From positions 589,481-653,480 of the forward strand of contig JAKSZT010054458.1 of assembly GCA_026826555.1 (NCBI GenBank): a DNA stretch of 64,000 nucleotides, in the 5' to 3' direction. The notes under the pieces are model-generated. The model saw only the letters and a program-made list of their open reading frames with translations. It did no database searches and was not told the DNA's origin. The position numbers were made by a program, and so were the translations under genes. Shown here piece after piece: positions 32,590 through 47,895 of this stretch; position 1 is the stretch's first letter, and each line of letters opens with the position of its first letter. This DNA is from Tolypeutes matacus (Eukaryota > Chordata > Mammalia > Cingulata > Chlamyphoridae).

Positions 32590-33415
32590 TATCTAGATCT
32601 TACTTGGTCTTTGAACATTTGAAACTGTTAACTCCTTGAAACTTTTTGGCTTCCTATTATGCTGCATTCTATTGGTTTTCCTCCTACTGTAGCTATTCTT
32701 TTTCAATTAGATTTATGTTTATCTCTTGCTTGTTCATTAAATGCCAGTGATTCCTAGACTTATGCCTTCAGACATTTATATTCTTACTCTGCTCTCCTTA
32801 TTTACTCAGGGCTTCATTTATCACTGTATGCTTTTTACTCCCAAATCTATTTCTAGATTAGATTTTGATCCTGAATTTCAGATACAATGTATCTAGCTGC
32901 CTCCTGGGAGATTTTATCATAGTTTTCCCAGTGTCACTTAAAAATCAACGTGTCCCAAACGTAATTCATTACTACTTGACTCAAAATCTTCCTTCTGTAA
33001 CTCCTCTCTCCAAAAAACAAAACTAAACAGAATATCCTTGTTTGTGGTTCCTATCTTGGTGATTGGCTCCATGATCCCTGAGCATTGGCACAAGTATCTC
33101 CCTCTCTCCTGACATCTAGTCAGTAAATCTTGTGTATCACTTTCATGTTTCTTGAATTCTTAAATGCCTCTATATTTCCACTCTCCATCTTCATCTCATT
33201 TTTCCTTTCCCTGCATACAGAAGTGCTTGCAGTATCCCAAAGATACTGTTCTCATCTCTAAGCTTTTGCACATGTCACTACAAAGCCTTGGATGCTCTTG
33301 TCCCATCATCTTTGCTAAACTCCTATTCATATTTTAAACTTAATTATACATCACCTTCTTCAAGCATCCTTCCCTAGTTTCCATTTCTTCCTCCTCCTAC
33401 ACTGCCTTATGTAAA
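32590..33415 (+). repeat. L2 LINE, ORF2 3' part
   Basis: The order of landmarks ('actcccaaatctatttctag', 'gctgcctcctgggagatttt', 'cacttaaaaatcaacgtgtc', 'ccaaacgtaattcatta', 'gcttttgcacatgtcac', 'tcttcaagcatccttcc') follows L2. It is heavily decayed. Confidence 0.7.
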
Positions 33416-33683
33416 CCTCTGTGGAGTACGGTGTAATTAATGGAGCTTAGTTCAAATGGTGTTTGTCATTATGTGGATGGCTAGGTTCCCAGATGACCCT
33501 CTCTTGGAAAACAATACTCCTAAATAAAATTATTGGAAAGAAATCTGACCAAAAAAAAAATACTCATTCCAGGGTTTAACTGAATGTGGGAACCCAGAGT
33601 AAGAAACTGAGCTCTGAAACAGGCCTTTCCTCAGAAGGCATTTGCTGAATAAGGTGAACAAATTCACAGCTTCATGGGACACA

Positions 33684-34307
33684 TGGTGTAGTAGCCAGCC
33701 AAAGGGGTGCTGATGCAAAATGCCAGGAATCTGTTGGCTTTTATAAAAGGGCATTTATTTGGAGTAGAAGATTACAGTTACCAGGCCATAAAGTGTAGGT
33801 TACTTCCCTCATCAAAGTCTGTTGCCACATGTTGGAGCAAAATGACTCCCGACGTCTGCAAGGGTTCAGACTTCCCCTCCTCTTAAGGATCCATGGTCCA
33901 AGCTTCTTCCAATATCAGCTGTAGGTTGGGATAAGTCTTGTCTCTCTCCCGGGGCTTCTCTCCAGGCTCAGCTGCTCTGCTCTCTACAAGGTCAGCTGTA
34001 AACTTACCAGGTGAACAGCTCTTCTCTCTTCCCGGGGCCTCTGCCGTGTCTAATGGAGCCTTCTTTCTTCCTCTGTATTCTCCTGTGTGTTTACTTCCCA
34101 GGGTTCCAGCATCTAAAACTCCACCTAACTCCTTTGCCTGTGTTGTTTTACTGTGAATTCCCAATCAAAACCTTAATCATAATTTAATCAGGTAAAAGTG
34201 ATACCTCTAAACCCAATCCAATCTAATATGCCCAGAGGGACAAACCAGTTCACAAATATAATCCAGTATCTATTTTTAGAATTCATAAACAATTTCAAAC
34301 TTCTACA
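33684..34307 (-). mobile_element. ERVL/MaLR-like LTR, minus strand
   Basis: On the minus strand it starts 'tgtagaagtttgaaattg' and ends 'ggctggctactacacca'. It contains an AATAAA (complement near 33749-33754) followed by 'aaaagccaacagattcctgg'. The last part corresponds to the end of the LTR at 52373-52971, so the two are related. Ends are approximate and no target duplication is clear. Confidence 0.6.
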
Positions 34308-34309
34308 CA

Positions 34310-34895
34310 TAGTATAAGAAATGAACCCCAGGATCCAGCCAACATAGGAAGTAAAATTAGGAGACAGGGCTAAAAACTCTGTGTAAGAATGACCTCAAAA
34401 TAGACCTACCATTTAATTTGGGTGGAGTGAGGGGACTATAAAAAATATGAATATGTGGTTCATTGGTTCTGAATGGGGGTCAGGTGGGAAGTTCTCTGAG
34501 ATGTAACCAAGGGATGACCCATATATACATGGAGCTGCAGCTGAAATTCATAATATATTTGAATGGTCTGTAAAGAGCTATAAATAAGAATATAAAATGG
34601 TCTGGACTGTTAATACTCATAGGTTCACAAGAGAAGCAAACTCCCTGACCCCATACTTGGAAAGAAATTACTTTGGGGTTGCAAACTTTTCTGTACATGG
34701 CCACAGTAAATATTTTAGGTTTTGTGGGTCATTTAGGGTCTCTGTTGCATATATATATATATATATGATAAAAGTGTTTTTTATATATATTCCATTTTTA
34801 TCTATAGTGTTGTACAAAATCTGCCATGGGCAAGTTTGATCTGCAAGTCATAGTTTGCCTACCTTGACTTATTTCATTCCAAGCCTCAAAATATC
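34310..34895. other. Intronic; (TA)n microsatellite at about 34749-34767
   Basis: No coding signal. A short (TA)n run is present. The remainder was not classified. Confidence 0.5.
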
Positions 34896-35154
34896 TCCAA
34901 AAGATATTTTCTAAATAAAATAAATAGCTTAGAGAGAGAAAAAAATACTGAAATACACAAGGCTACAGGGTACCAAACGTATTATTGCAGCTGAAATGAC
35001 AGCAGAAAGAGATCCATAAATACTTTGAATGTTGGAATACCAAATCACAGAATAGCAGTTACAGAATATAAAATAGTTGTTTAAATGGTTCAGTTAGTGA
35101 ATGATAAGCTTCTAAAATATGTGAAGGGAAAATTAAACTGAAAGAAGAAAGCAA

Positions 35155-35372
35155 GGGAGTGGATGTGGCTCAAGTGGTTGAACACCTACTTCCTGCATTT
35201 GAGGTCCTAGGTTCAATCCCCTATACCTCCTAAAAACCAAACAACAAACAAATGAAAAAAACAAAAAACAAAACTGAAGGTAGCCGATGTAGCTCAGTGG
35301 TTGAGCTCTGGCTTCCCACATACAATGTCCTGGGTTCAATCCCTGGCCTCAGTACCTGAAAAAATAAAGTAT
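35155..35372 (+). mobile_element. Dimeric DAS-type SINE (two short forms)
   Basis: Heads at about 35157 ('gagtggatgtggctcaagtg') and 35283 ('gccgatgtagctcagtgg') are joined by an A/C-rich linker, each with 'gttcaatccc' cores. The arrangement is the same as at 20397-20620. Confidence 0.88.
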
Positions 35373-35522
35373 ATTTGAAAACAGAAATAAATAGAACTTT
35401 GTACAAATGCAAATTATTTAATTTAAAAGTAGAAGAATAAAGCACAGAGAGAATGTATGAGAGAGGTCTAGGAGATGGAGTTAAAAGATTCAGAGTACAA
35501 ATTTATCAAGAGTTCCAGAAAG

Positions 35523-35709
35523 GGGGGCGGCTGTGGCTCGATCAGTGGGGCTCCCGTTTGCCGTGTGGGAGGCCCCGGGTTCGGTTCCCGGGGCCTCCTG
35601 GTGGAGGCGGGCCCGCCCGCACGGCGTGGTTGGCTGACCCGGCGAGCACGGGCGGCGGGGGGGATATGGATGAATAAATGAATAAAAATCTAAAAAAAGA
35701 AAAAAAAAA
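35523..35709 (+). mobile_element. DAS-type SINE, long form
   Basis: The least decayed long-form copy: 'ggcggctgtggctcgatcag', 'gggttcggttcccgg', 'cccgcacggcgtggttgg', then a long A-tail to about 35719. A 15-bp exact target duplication 'aagagttccagaaag' lies at 35508-35522 and 35718-35732. Confidence 0.95.
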
Positions 35710-37239
35710 AAAAAAAAAAGAGTTCCAGAAAGAGAAGGGAATGGGGCAGTGGTAATATATGAGATAAGGGCTAAAAGTTTTCTAGAACTCATGAGATTTC
35801 ATAACACAGGTTCAGTAAACCCAGCCAATCTCAGGCACTTTAAATAAAAATACAGGCCTGTCTTTAAGCATGAAACTACAGGATGCATGCAAAGATCTTA
35901 AAGTGCAATCCCATTTAAAAAAAGAAAAAGAAAAAATTGATCTTCAAAGGAGTAACAAACTGGCAAATAACTATACTGGTTGAAAGTCAGCAGATGGAAA
36001 CATTTTTTGAGATTGATAACGAAATAAAGGCATTTCAGACATTATCTAAAATGAAAATAAAAAGAGTGCTAATACCATCCCTTTACTAGATGAAGGGCTA
36101 AAGGTGTAATTCAGACAGAAGAAAAATGATCCTAGATGGAAGGTGTTGGTTGCCTATAAAAATGGCTGAAACATAGTAGCAATAAATAAATATTTATTGA
36201 ATTAACAAGTTAATCCAAAGGAAACAAGAAATATAGGAGGGGAAAAACAGAAAAGGTGGGAAAATAGCACAAAATAAGATGGGGAATGGAAATCAGATAT
36301 CAATCATAATTTATGTAAATTAACCACAAGGGAAGGTAAAGATTGTCAGATAGTAAAATAATCCAAATGTTATTTACAAGAGAAACATGTAAAAGAAAAT
36401 GTTATAGAATGGCTGAAAATGAAAATAATATAGAGAAACAATACCAGGCAAGTACTAATAAAGAAGATGTTGTAATTATATAAATGACACAAAATAGGCT
36501 AATATTACTTGTGCTATAAAGGATCATTATGTAATGATAAAAATGTTTAGCTCACCTGTAAGCTGTAACAGTTAAGAATGTGCATGTTTCTAATGACATT
36601 GTCTCAAATATATAAAGCAAAAACTCAGTTGAAAAGAGGAATAGACAAATTTGTAATCATGGTGGGAAATTATAACACCCCTTACTCTCTATTGCAGACA
36701 AAATGTAACATTATACAAGGCTTGAACAACAATCCTGACCTATATATAGAATTCTCCCACAACCGTGAAATACATTTTTTCAATCAACAAGAGACTTCAC
36801 AAAATTTAACCACATGCTATTCAATAATGCATCATACAGAGCAGATTCTTTGAATACAGCACAATTAAGCTAAAATTGATTTTTATAGTTGTCTAGACAA
36901 CATGTGTTTTGAAAATAAGTAGCACTTCTAAATACCTCATGGGTCAATACTAGAAATAATGCAAATAGAAGTCATACCATATATCTCAGAACTATGGGCT
37001 ACATCCAAGTTATATTTGGAAGAAAATTAGAAGATAGGCTGAAGATGGATGCTTGGATTGCTTCTCCAACCTATTAATGGATGCTTAGTTTGTGTTGCCA
37101 ATGTTAGAGTTGCTCATTACCTCCAAAAGCTGGTGTTTCCCTGAAGCTTTCATCTTGATTGTGGACATTTTCTCAGCTATGAAAGTGAGTGTGGACTGCA
37201 GGGTCATCTGTACCATGGGTCGGACTCCAGGGACACAGA

Positions 37240-37610
37240 CACCAGCTCGTCTGCCTTTTGGCTATCATGAATAATGCCTTTATGAATGTTGATGTGCAGG
37301 TGTCTGTGTTCCTGATTTGGATCTTTTGGGTATATACCTGGAAGTAGGATTGCTGGGTCATTTGGTAATTCTATATTTAAATTATTGAGGAATCACTGGA
37401 CTCTTTTCTATGGCGGCTGCCCCATTTTGCTTTCCCACCAGCAATGTATGACAGTTTCCATTTCTCCACGTTCTTGGCAGCACTTGTTAAAAAGTTTCTG
37501 TTTTTTTTCTCCCAGTAATGGCCATCCTAGTGGGTGTGAAGTGGACAGTGTACATGTTTTAACTACAGGAAATATAGTGGTGAAAAGGATTGGTATGGAT
37601 ATATGTTTTT
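37240..37610 (-). repeat. Ancient L1 ORF2 3'-end fragment
   Basis: 'gctatcatgaataatgcctt', 'gggtatatacctggaagtag', 'gattgctgggtcatttgg' and 'ttcccaccagcaatgtatg' are landmarks of the distal ORF2 read in antisense. Confidence 0.75.
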
Positions 37611-37624
37611 CCAGAAGCCATATA

Positions 37625-37996
37625 CTTTTTTTTTTTTTTTTTTTTAAAGAAAAAACCAAACCGGGACCTCTGGTATGGGAGGGAGGCACCTAATTGCTTT
37701 AGCCACCTCTGTTCCCTGCTTTATTGTCTCTCACTGTGTTTTTCTTCTGGTGTCTTTTGTCAGCTTGTTGTGTCAGCTTGCTGTCTTGCTCATCCTCTTT
37801 AGGAGGCACCAGGAACCCCCACTCCCTGTTTTGTTGTGTCTCTCATTGTTTTATTTCTTGTGTCTCTTGTTATGTCACCTTGCCATGCCTGCCTGTGGTA
37901 CCAGCTTGATGTCTTCTTTAGGAGGCACCAGGAACCGAACCAGGGACCTCCTTTGTGGTAGGTGGGAGTTCAGTCGCTTGAGCTACATCCACTTCC
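37625..37996 (-). mobile_element. Dimeric DAS-type SINE
   Basis: The outer minus-strand head is at about 37996-37920 ('gtggatgtagctcaagcgac', box B-like 'ggttcggttcc'). There is a second, degraded unit at about 37650-37720 and an A-tail as T's from 37626. 'catatac' before and 'catatgc' after may be the target duplication. Confidence 0.82.
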
Positions 37997-38039
37997 CCCA
38001 TATGCTTTTTTATGTCTAGAGAATAGAAACAAATCATAA

Positions 38040-40960
38040 AAGCTTAAATGGAAAAAAAAGATAGTCTGAAAATTAATGAGCATTTTTTGAAAAAGTACAG
38101 CCAAATGAATCCAGAGATAAGAGAAAGAGAATAATGTAGCAGAAATTAAGGAGAAAAAAGAGCACAGACAAAGCTAATAGTTGATCCTTGTGTTGCTATT
38201 ATTGTATTTCAATGAATCTAAGACACTATCATTTATAAATTGTGTTATTTTATACCACTATAGAAAAGATGCTACCTGTTAAATCCACATGCCATCAGTT
38301 GGAGAAATTGCATCTAGAATCTAAATATAAAATTAACAAACTCTGGTGAAATCAATATTTAAAAATGGAAAACACTAACAATATTAGGAATGAAAGGGAG
38401 GATTTGAAAATTTAGATTAAATGGGCAAATTTAAAGAAAAATATAATTTAAGAAGAACTAGAAAGCTTGACTAGAACTATTGTCATTCAAAAAAGTGAGT
38501 CATATTGCAAAATTTTCACAAACAGAACTCCAAGTCCAGATAGCTGTACCAATGACTTCTTTCAAACACTTTAGGGTCAAATAATTGAATAACATTTAAA
38601 TTATTCTAGAACATAGAAGAGGAAAACTTTCCCAACTCTAATTATTATCATAATTATTCACTAGACTAATTCACTAGAATAAGTATGGTATGTGAAAACC
38701 TGGCAAGGTTAGAATGGAAAAGGAGAAATGACAAATCAGTTTAGCCCATGAACGTAGATATAAAAATTTTAAACATATTATAAGCAAATTAAATCAAGCA
38801 ACTTGACAATAGGATAATTTACCATGACAATAAATAGAGGTTATTTCAGGAATGTAAGGGTAATTTAACAATAGAAAAGCAATTTGCTACATTTACTGGT
38901 TAAAAGTGAAAAATACCTTAATGGAGATAGATATACCATGTAACAAGTTAATATATATTTATGATTTAGAAAAAAAAGAATTAGCAAAACAAATATAAAT
39001 GGAATTTCCTTAACCCCATAAAAGGTATCTACAAGGAAACCTGTATTTAACATCAGGCATAATGGTAAAGAGTAGCAGATGTGGCTCAAGCAATTGGGCT
39101 CCCGCCTACCACATGGGAGGTCCTGGATTTAGTTTCTGGTGCCTCATGGAGAAGGCAAGCTAGCGCAGTGAGCTGACACAGCAAGATGACACAACAAAGA
39201 GACACAGAGGAAAGACAATGAGAGACACAACAAACCAGGGAGCTGAGGTGGCTCGAGCGATTGAGTGCCTCTCTCCCACATGAGAGGCCCCAGGTTTGGT
39301 TCCCGGTGCCTCCTAAAGAGAAGATGAGCAGACACAGAGAGCACACAGCAAATGGACACAGAGCAGACAGCAACTGCAAACAACAAGGAAGGGAATAAAT
39401 AAATAAAATAAATCTTTAAACACAAAAATTATAATGGTAAAAATTATAAAAGCATTTTTTTAAAAAAAAGAATAGGATGAGTTTAAGAGTACTTGCCATC
39501 ACCACTTGTATTCATCATTGTGCTGGAGGTCCTTATCAGTGGAGTAAGGTATAAAATAGAATAACAAGAAAAGAATAAGTACATATCTTGATCTATAAGT
39601 TAATTGCAATCCCAACAGTCAGTCTCCCTCCCCTCCTCCTTTCTTTCCTGTTGGAGATACCTTAAACTGATTCCAAATTTACATGGAAGTTTTAGACTAA
39701 AAGTAGCAAAGACGTTTTTAAAAGAAAGCACAAGATTAGCTTATCCTTTCGGATATCAAGATTTAAAAAAAATACTTTAGTAATTAATTAAGATAGTGAG
39801 GTATACAAATAAACTAATCTGAGAGAGTGGACAACCTGGAAAGTCTTACCCATATGTAGTCATTGAATACATAACAAAGATACGCGAGGCAATGAGGAAA
39901 GGATGTGCTGTTTGACAATGGTGCTGAGTCGATATAATGCCTGATGAGATAGCAGTGAAATATGATCTTTCTCTTAAACCACATTCACATCAATTCTAAG
40001 TAGATTAGAAAGTAACCATGGAAGACAAAATGATAAAACTTTTCTAAGAAAATATCTCAAAGACCTTGGGATAGGGAAAACCTTCTTTATAAATACATAA
40101 ATATAAATTTATGATTAATTTGATTAATATTAAAATTATGTTCATTAAAGAATTCCACAGGGAAGTTAAAAGATAATCCACAAATTGAGAGAATATATTT
40201 TGCAATACTTACAACCAAAAATTATCCAGATTATGTAAAGAATTCTTGTGACTCAATGAACAAAGACAGAAAGCCCTATAAAAATGGGAAAGACACTGTG
40301 GAAAACAGTTTGGCTGTTACTCAGAAATTTATGTATAGATGTGTATATGACCTGGCAATCCCCACTTCTAGGTATATACTAAAAAGAATTGAAAGGAGGC
40401 ATTCAAACAGATACTTGCACACCTGTGTTCATAGTAGTATTTTTCAGAATTACCAAAAGTTGGAAGCAAGCCAAGTGTCCATGTATAGATGAATGGATAA
40501 GCAAAATAGGGTATAGACATACCTTGGACTGTTATGCAGCTGCAAAAAGGAATAAGGTTCTGATACATCCAAAAACATGGATGAACCTTGAAGACATCAT
40601 GTTGAGTGAAATAAGCCAAACACCAAAGGACAAATATTGTATGATCTCAATATGGTATGAAATAATTTGAATAAGCAAATTCAGTCAGAAATTAGAATAT
40701 AAGTTATCAGGGACTGGGGAGGGCTTAGGGAAGGAGAGGTAAATAACAGGACATATTAGTTGTATATAAGTGACTAAAATAAAAAGTTTAAAAAAAGATA
40801 CCATAAAAAGAAAATGAATGGACAAAAGACTTGCTCAGGGTTTTTTCCAAAGAGGAAATCTGAACAGCCAATAGACAAATGAAAAACTGCTTAAATTCCT
40901 TATTAATCAGGAAGATACAACTTAAAACCAGAGTGAGATACTGTTTCATATCCACTATTT
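38040..40960 (+). mobile_element. Ancient L1 (L1M-like), RT region to 3' end
   Basis: RT-region landmarks ('ccatgacaataaatagagg', 'acttgccatcaccacttgta', 'ttccaaatttacatggaag') lead to the ORF2 3' end and 3' UTR. The latter show 'ggtatatactaaaaagaatt', 'gtgtccatgtatagatgaat' and 'gttgagtgaaataagcca'. A SINE at 39069-39424 splits it. A second short plus-strand L1 piece may occupy 40810-40960. Confidence 0.7.
39069..39424 (+). mobile_element. Dimeric DAS-type SINE
   Basis: Heads at about 39073 ('agtagcagatgtggctcaag') and 39240 ('agctgaggtggctcgagcg'), a spacer with 'gacacagaggaaagacaatg', and an (aaat)n tail. 'ataatggtaaa' occurs at both ends (39059-39069 and 39432-39442). Confidence 0.88.
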
Positions 40961-40961
40961 T

Positions 40962-41860
40962 TATTTATGTTCTCAGTGTTTTCTTTTCTATATAATTGAT
41001 TTCTACTCTTTATGATTTCTTCTCTTCGGCTTACTTTGGATTTAATTTGTTCTTGTTTTCTAGCTTCCTAAGGTAGAAACCTAGATCATTCATTATTAAG
41101 CTTTTTTTTTTTTTTTTTCCTATGATAGGCATTTAAGGCTATATATTTCCCTCTAACCATTACTTTAGCTGCATCTGGTAAATTTTGATCGATCATGTTT
41201 TGGTTACTCAGTTCAAAATGTTTTCTAATTTCTTCCATGATTTCTTATTCATAGTTATTTATAAGTATATTTTAAAATTTCTAATTATTTCAGGGCATTT
41301 TTGACATATCGTTTATTGATTTCTAATTTAATTCCATTGAGGTCAGAGAATATACTGTGTAAGATTTCAATCTTTTGAAATTTACTGAAATTTACTGGTT
41401 GAATGTTTTGTATACACTTGAAGATACTTTGTACTCTATGGTTGTTCTGTAAATTATCATTGGGTCAGATTGATAGTATTATTCAAATCTTCTATATCTT
41501 AACTGACTTTTTGTCTATTTCTTCTATGAATTCCTATGAGAAGCATGTTAAAATCTTCAAATGTGATTGAAATTTGTCTATTTCTTTATTTATATCTGTT
41601 AGTTTTTGCTGCATGAATTTTGTGGTTCTATCAACTTTGCCAGCTTTCTTTCTTCCATCTTTTTACTTTCAACTTATTTATGCCTTTATTTTAGAAGATG
41701 TTTTCTTGTATACAACATATAGTTGGGTCCTGTTATGTTTGTAATGGTTTTGTTCCTGTTGCTCTTTTCATGCCTTTTTTGAGTTAGTCAAATATTTTAT
41801 AGTATTCCGTTTTATTTCCTCTTTTGGCTTCTTAGCTATAGCTCTTAAAACATTTTTTTA
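40962..41860 (-). repeat. Ancient L1 fragment, ORF2 endonuclease/RT boundary region
   Basis: Antisense 'gataggcatttaaggctata' matches the equivalent place in the younger copies (45934 and 56584), and 'tccattgaggtcagagaata' matches theirs near 46153. Decayed. Confidence 0.65.
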
Positions 41861-42109
41861 GTGGCTGTCCTCAGGCTAATAATATTCCTCAATTTTTCAA
41901 AATCTAGAGTCATTATTGTACCTCTTCATACTTTTTCACTTTTCACCTTATATTTAAAACTTTTAAAAAATTATACAAATATAATAACCTTACACAAATA
42001 CAAGTCCAGTACCAACCCTCCAGGGATTGCTTTTCTTTTACATATCCTTTTCTTTTATATAGGTTCTAAAACCCATATTAAAATACTGTTTTTACTTTAA
42101 ACAGTCAAC

Positions 42110-42215
42110 TGTCTTTTTTAACAAATCAATTTTATAGATACATATTAATAAAGCATACAGTTCATCCCAGGTATATAATCAATGGTATTTGGTATAATCA
42201 CATATCAACTGTCTT
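42110..42215 (-). repeat. Dispersed L1 3'-end-like repeat
   Basis: 'aaatcaattttatagataca', 'ttaataaagcatacag' and 'atcaatggtatttggtataa' recur almost unchanged at 63270-63355 and partly at 49066-49140. Confidence 0.55.
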
Positions 42216-42279
42216 TTCAGAAAATTAAAAAAATATATAGTCTTTGTAAGTTGTAAGGATCTTTATATGGATAGTCAGG

Positions 42280-42785
42280 TGCGGCAAGGACAGGTGACAC
42301 CAGAGATATATGAAAGAGAACTTTATTAGTACCCAAAGGTCCCAGAACAGATAGGAGTGGCACACCTCTCAGGGTCACATGGGAAAACACGTCAGGAGCG
42401 TAGGGCTCAAATAAGCAGGCTGGAAGCAAGAGGTTATAGTGCTGGGGACTATGCTTTTATACAGTTAGTTGGGTGAAGCTATAGTGATTGGTCAAGCAAG
42501 AGTAGGAATTGAGTTTGTATTTGACTTTCTCAGCAGTGCAAACCTAGGCAGGATTCAGGAAGAGAGAAAAACTATATCTTGTATAAGCATGTGTCAGGGT
42601 GGTCACTGAGGGACCTAACAACAGGTTCTAAGATGCTGAGGCATTATGACAATGCAGAATTCCCTATATTGTTAATGACTCCTACCCAGGAGATTCTGAG
42701 GCCTTTTGAAAATGTAAAAGCCCCTTATGTTACTAATGACAGGGGCATGCTGAGGCAGCATGATAGTGTGAAAAGCCACTATTGT
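42280..42785 (-). mobile_element. Retroviral LTR (partial) with tandem U3 repeats
   Basis: On the minus strand three imperfect ~58-bp repeats (plus coordinates about 42628-42785) are followed by U3 sequence, a TATA-like 'ctgtataaaagc' (near 42450-42462), and AATAAA (complement at 42322-42327). The end '...ccttgccgca' lies at 42280. The left part of U3 is cut by the SINE and L1. The layout resembles class I retroviral LTRs. No coding region is present. Confidence 0.6.
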
Positions 42786-42876
42786 ATATATTTTTTTAAG
42801 GAGGTACCTGGGATTGAACCTGGGACCTTGTACATGGGAAGCAGGCACTCAAACCACTAAACTACACCCACTCCCC
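42786..42876 (-). mobile_element. DAS-type SINE, short form
   Basis: Minus-strand head 'gtgggtgtagtttagtggt', box B-like 'ggttcaatcccagg'. The possible target duplication is imperfect: 'agccactattgt' at the left and 'agcccctactgt' at the right, where the L1 tail begins. Confidence 0.88.
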
Positions 42877-43079
42877 AGCCCCTACTGTTTTTTTTTTTTG
42901 TTTTTTTTTTTTCCACTTTATTTTGTACATTTAATAATTGAAAATATAAACAATTAAAAACTAAAAAGTAAACACAGGTGAATAAATATATACATTTCTC
43001 AATTAAATGTAATGGATACAGATAAATTTTTTTTTTAATCAAACACTATGTTACACAATATATTTGGTTCAAAGTAACG

Positions 43080-46848
<3,769 letters not shown>

Positions 46849-46974
46849 TTTATTCTTTGGGTTTCATATGTCATCTTATTTTTGTCTTTCTTTTTACTCT
46901 TTTGGTTATCCTTTCTGCTTTTCTTTCTTCTATACTCTCCTCCAAGCCTGTCTCTCCTGTCATTTTCTTTCAGG

Positions 46975-47895
46975 TTATAAGGCTTCCTTTAATATTTCCT
47001 GCAAAGGTGGATTCTTTTTTGCAAACTCTCTTAGTTTCTGTTTGTTTGTGAATACTTTATATTCACCTTCATATTTGAAGGACAGTTTTGCTGGATAAAG
47101 AATTCTCGGCTGGCAGTTTTTCTCTTTCTGTTTCCTAATTGTATCATACCACTGTCTTCTCGCCTCCATGGTTTCTGAAGAGAAATCTGCACTAAGTCTT
47201 ACTGGACGTTCCTTGTATGTGATTGTTTGCTTCTCCCTTGCTGCTCTGAGAATTTTCTCTTTATCTTTGACATTTGACATTCTGAATAGTATGTGTTTTG
47301 GCGTAGGTCTATTTGGATTTATTCTCATTGGGGTACGGTGTGCTTCTTGGACATGTAAGTTTATTTCTTTCTTGAGAGTTGGGAAATTTTCAGCTATTAT
47401 TTCCTCAAATACTCTTTCTGCCCCTTTTCCCTTCTCTTCCCCTTCTGGAACTCCCATGACATGTATGTTGTTGGGTTTTGCGTTGTCATTCAACTCTCTG
47501 AGCTCCTGCTCAATCTTTTCCATTCTTCTCTCTCTCTGTTCTTTTCTGTCTTCAATTTTAGCTGCTCTGTCTTCATTATCACTTATTCTTTCTTTTATCA
47601 TTTCGAGTCTGCTGTTGTATGCCTCATATGTGTTTTTGACCTCACCTATTGTGTCTTTCATTCCCATGAACTCCATTACTTTTCTGTTCAGGATTTCAAA
47701 TTCCTCCTTGTTTTCGCTCAATGTCTTCTTGATGTCATTTATCTCTTTAACTATATTCTCTTTCATCTCATTAATTTGATTTTGGAAATTTGTGCTCATC
47801 TCACTGATTAGTTCTCTCAAATTCTGCATCTCTTCTGGGACTTTGATGTATTCCTTTTCTTGGGTCATGTCTTCTATTTTCTTAGTATGGCTCAT
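46975..47895 (-). CDS. L1 ORF1 protein, intact 306-residue frame
   Basis: ORF1p is the trimeric RNA chaperone that coats L1 RNA in the cytoplasm. The frame is uninterrupted and starts at an ATG (47893-47895), 'MSHTKKIEDM'. Residues about 20-140 form a heptad-rich coiled coil ('NQINEMKENIVKEINDIKK', 'EDRKEQRERRMEKIEQEL'). The RRM follows at about 143-228 ('NNIHVMGVPEGEEKG', 'HILFRMSNVKDKEKIL'). The C-terminal domain (about 230-306) has 'MEARRQWYDTIRKQKEKNC' and 'RILYPAKLSFKYEG'. At 306 residues it is a little shorter than human ORF1p. ORF2 in the same element is broken, so an intact ORF1 may reflect youth or chance. It is a transposon gene inside a LARP1B intron, in antisense. Confidence 0.88.
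   Translation of the reverse strand: MSHTKKIEDMTQEKEYIKVPEEMQNLRELISEMSTNFQNQINEMKENIVKEINDIKKTLSENKEEFEILNRKVMEFMGMKDTIGEVKNTYEAYNSRLEMIKERISDNEDRAAKIEDRKEQRERRMEKIEQELRELNDNAKPNNIHVMGVPEGEEKGKGAERVFEEIIAENFPTLKKEINLHVQEAHRTPMRINPNRPTPKHILFRMSNVKDKEKILRAAREKQTITYKERPVRLSADFSSETMEARRQWYDTIRKQKEKNCQPRILYPAKLSFKYEGEYKVFTNKQKLREFAKKNPPLQEILKEAL

Larger units (their letters stand above)
34900..36995 (+). mobile_element. Ancient L1 (L1M-like), ORF1 and endonuclease region
   Basis: ORF1-like sequence (34900-36150, 'agataagggctaaaagtttt', 'ggcatttcagacattatct') is followed by endonuclease-region sequence (36280-36990, 'tataacaccccttactctc', 'caacaagagacttcacaaaa'). Two SINE insertions interrupt it. 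It probably continues as 38040-40960. Confidence 0.65.

Noticed and set aside
35523..35709. Small CpG-rich island
   Set aside because: The GC-rich stretch is the body of a long-form SINE.
37092..37274. 60-residue frame near 37.1 kb as an exon
   Set aside because: No acceptor or donor with compatible frame. Part of it overlaps an L1 fragment.
47168..47779. 203-residue plus-strand open frame
   Set aside because: Exact antisense of the intact L1 ORF1. The Ser/Leu/Phe-rich translation is the expected shadow. The same applies to 57818-58399.
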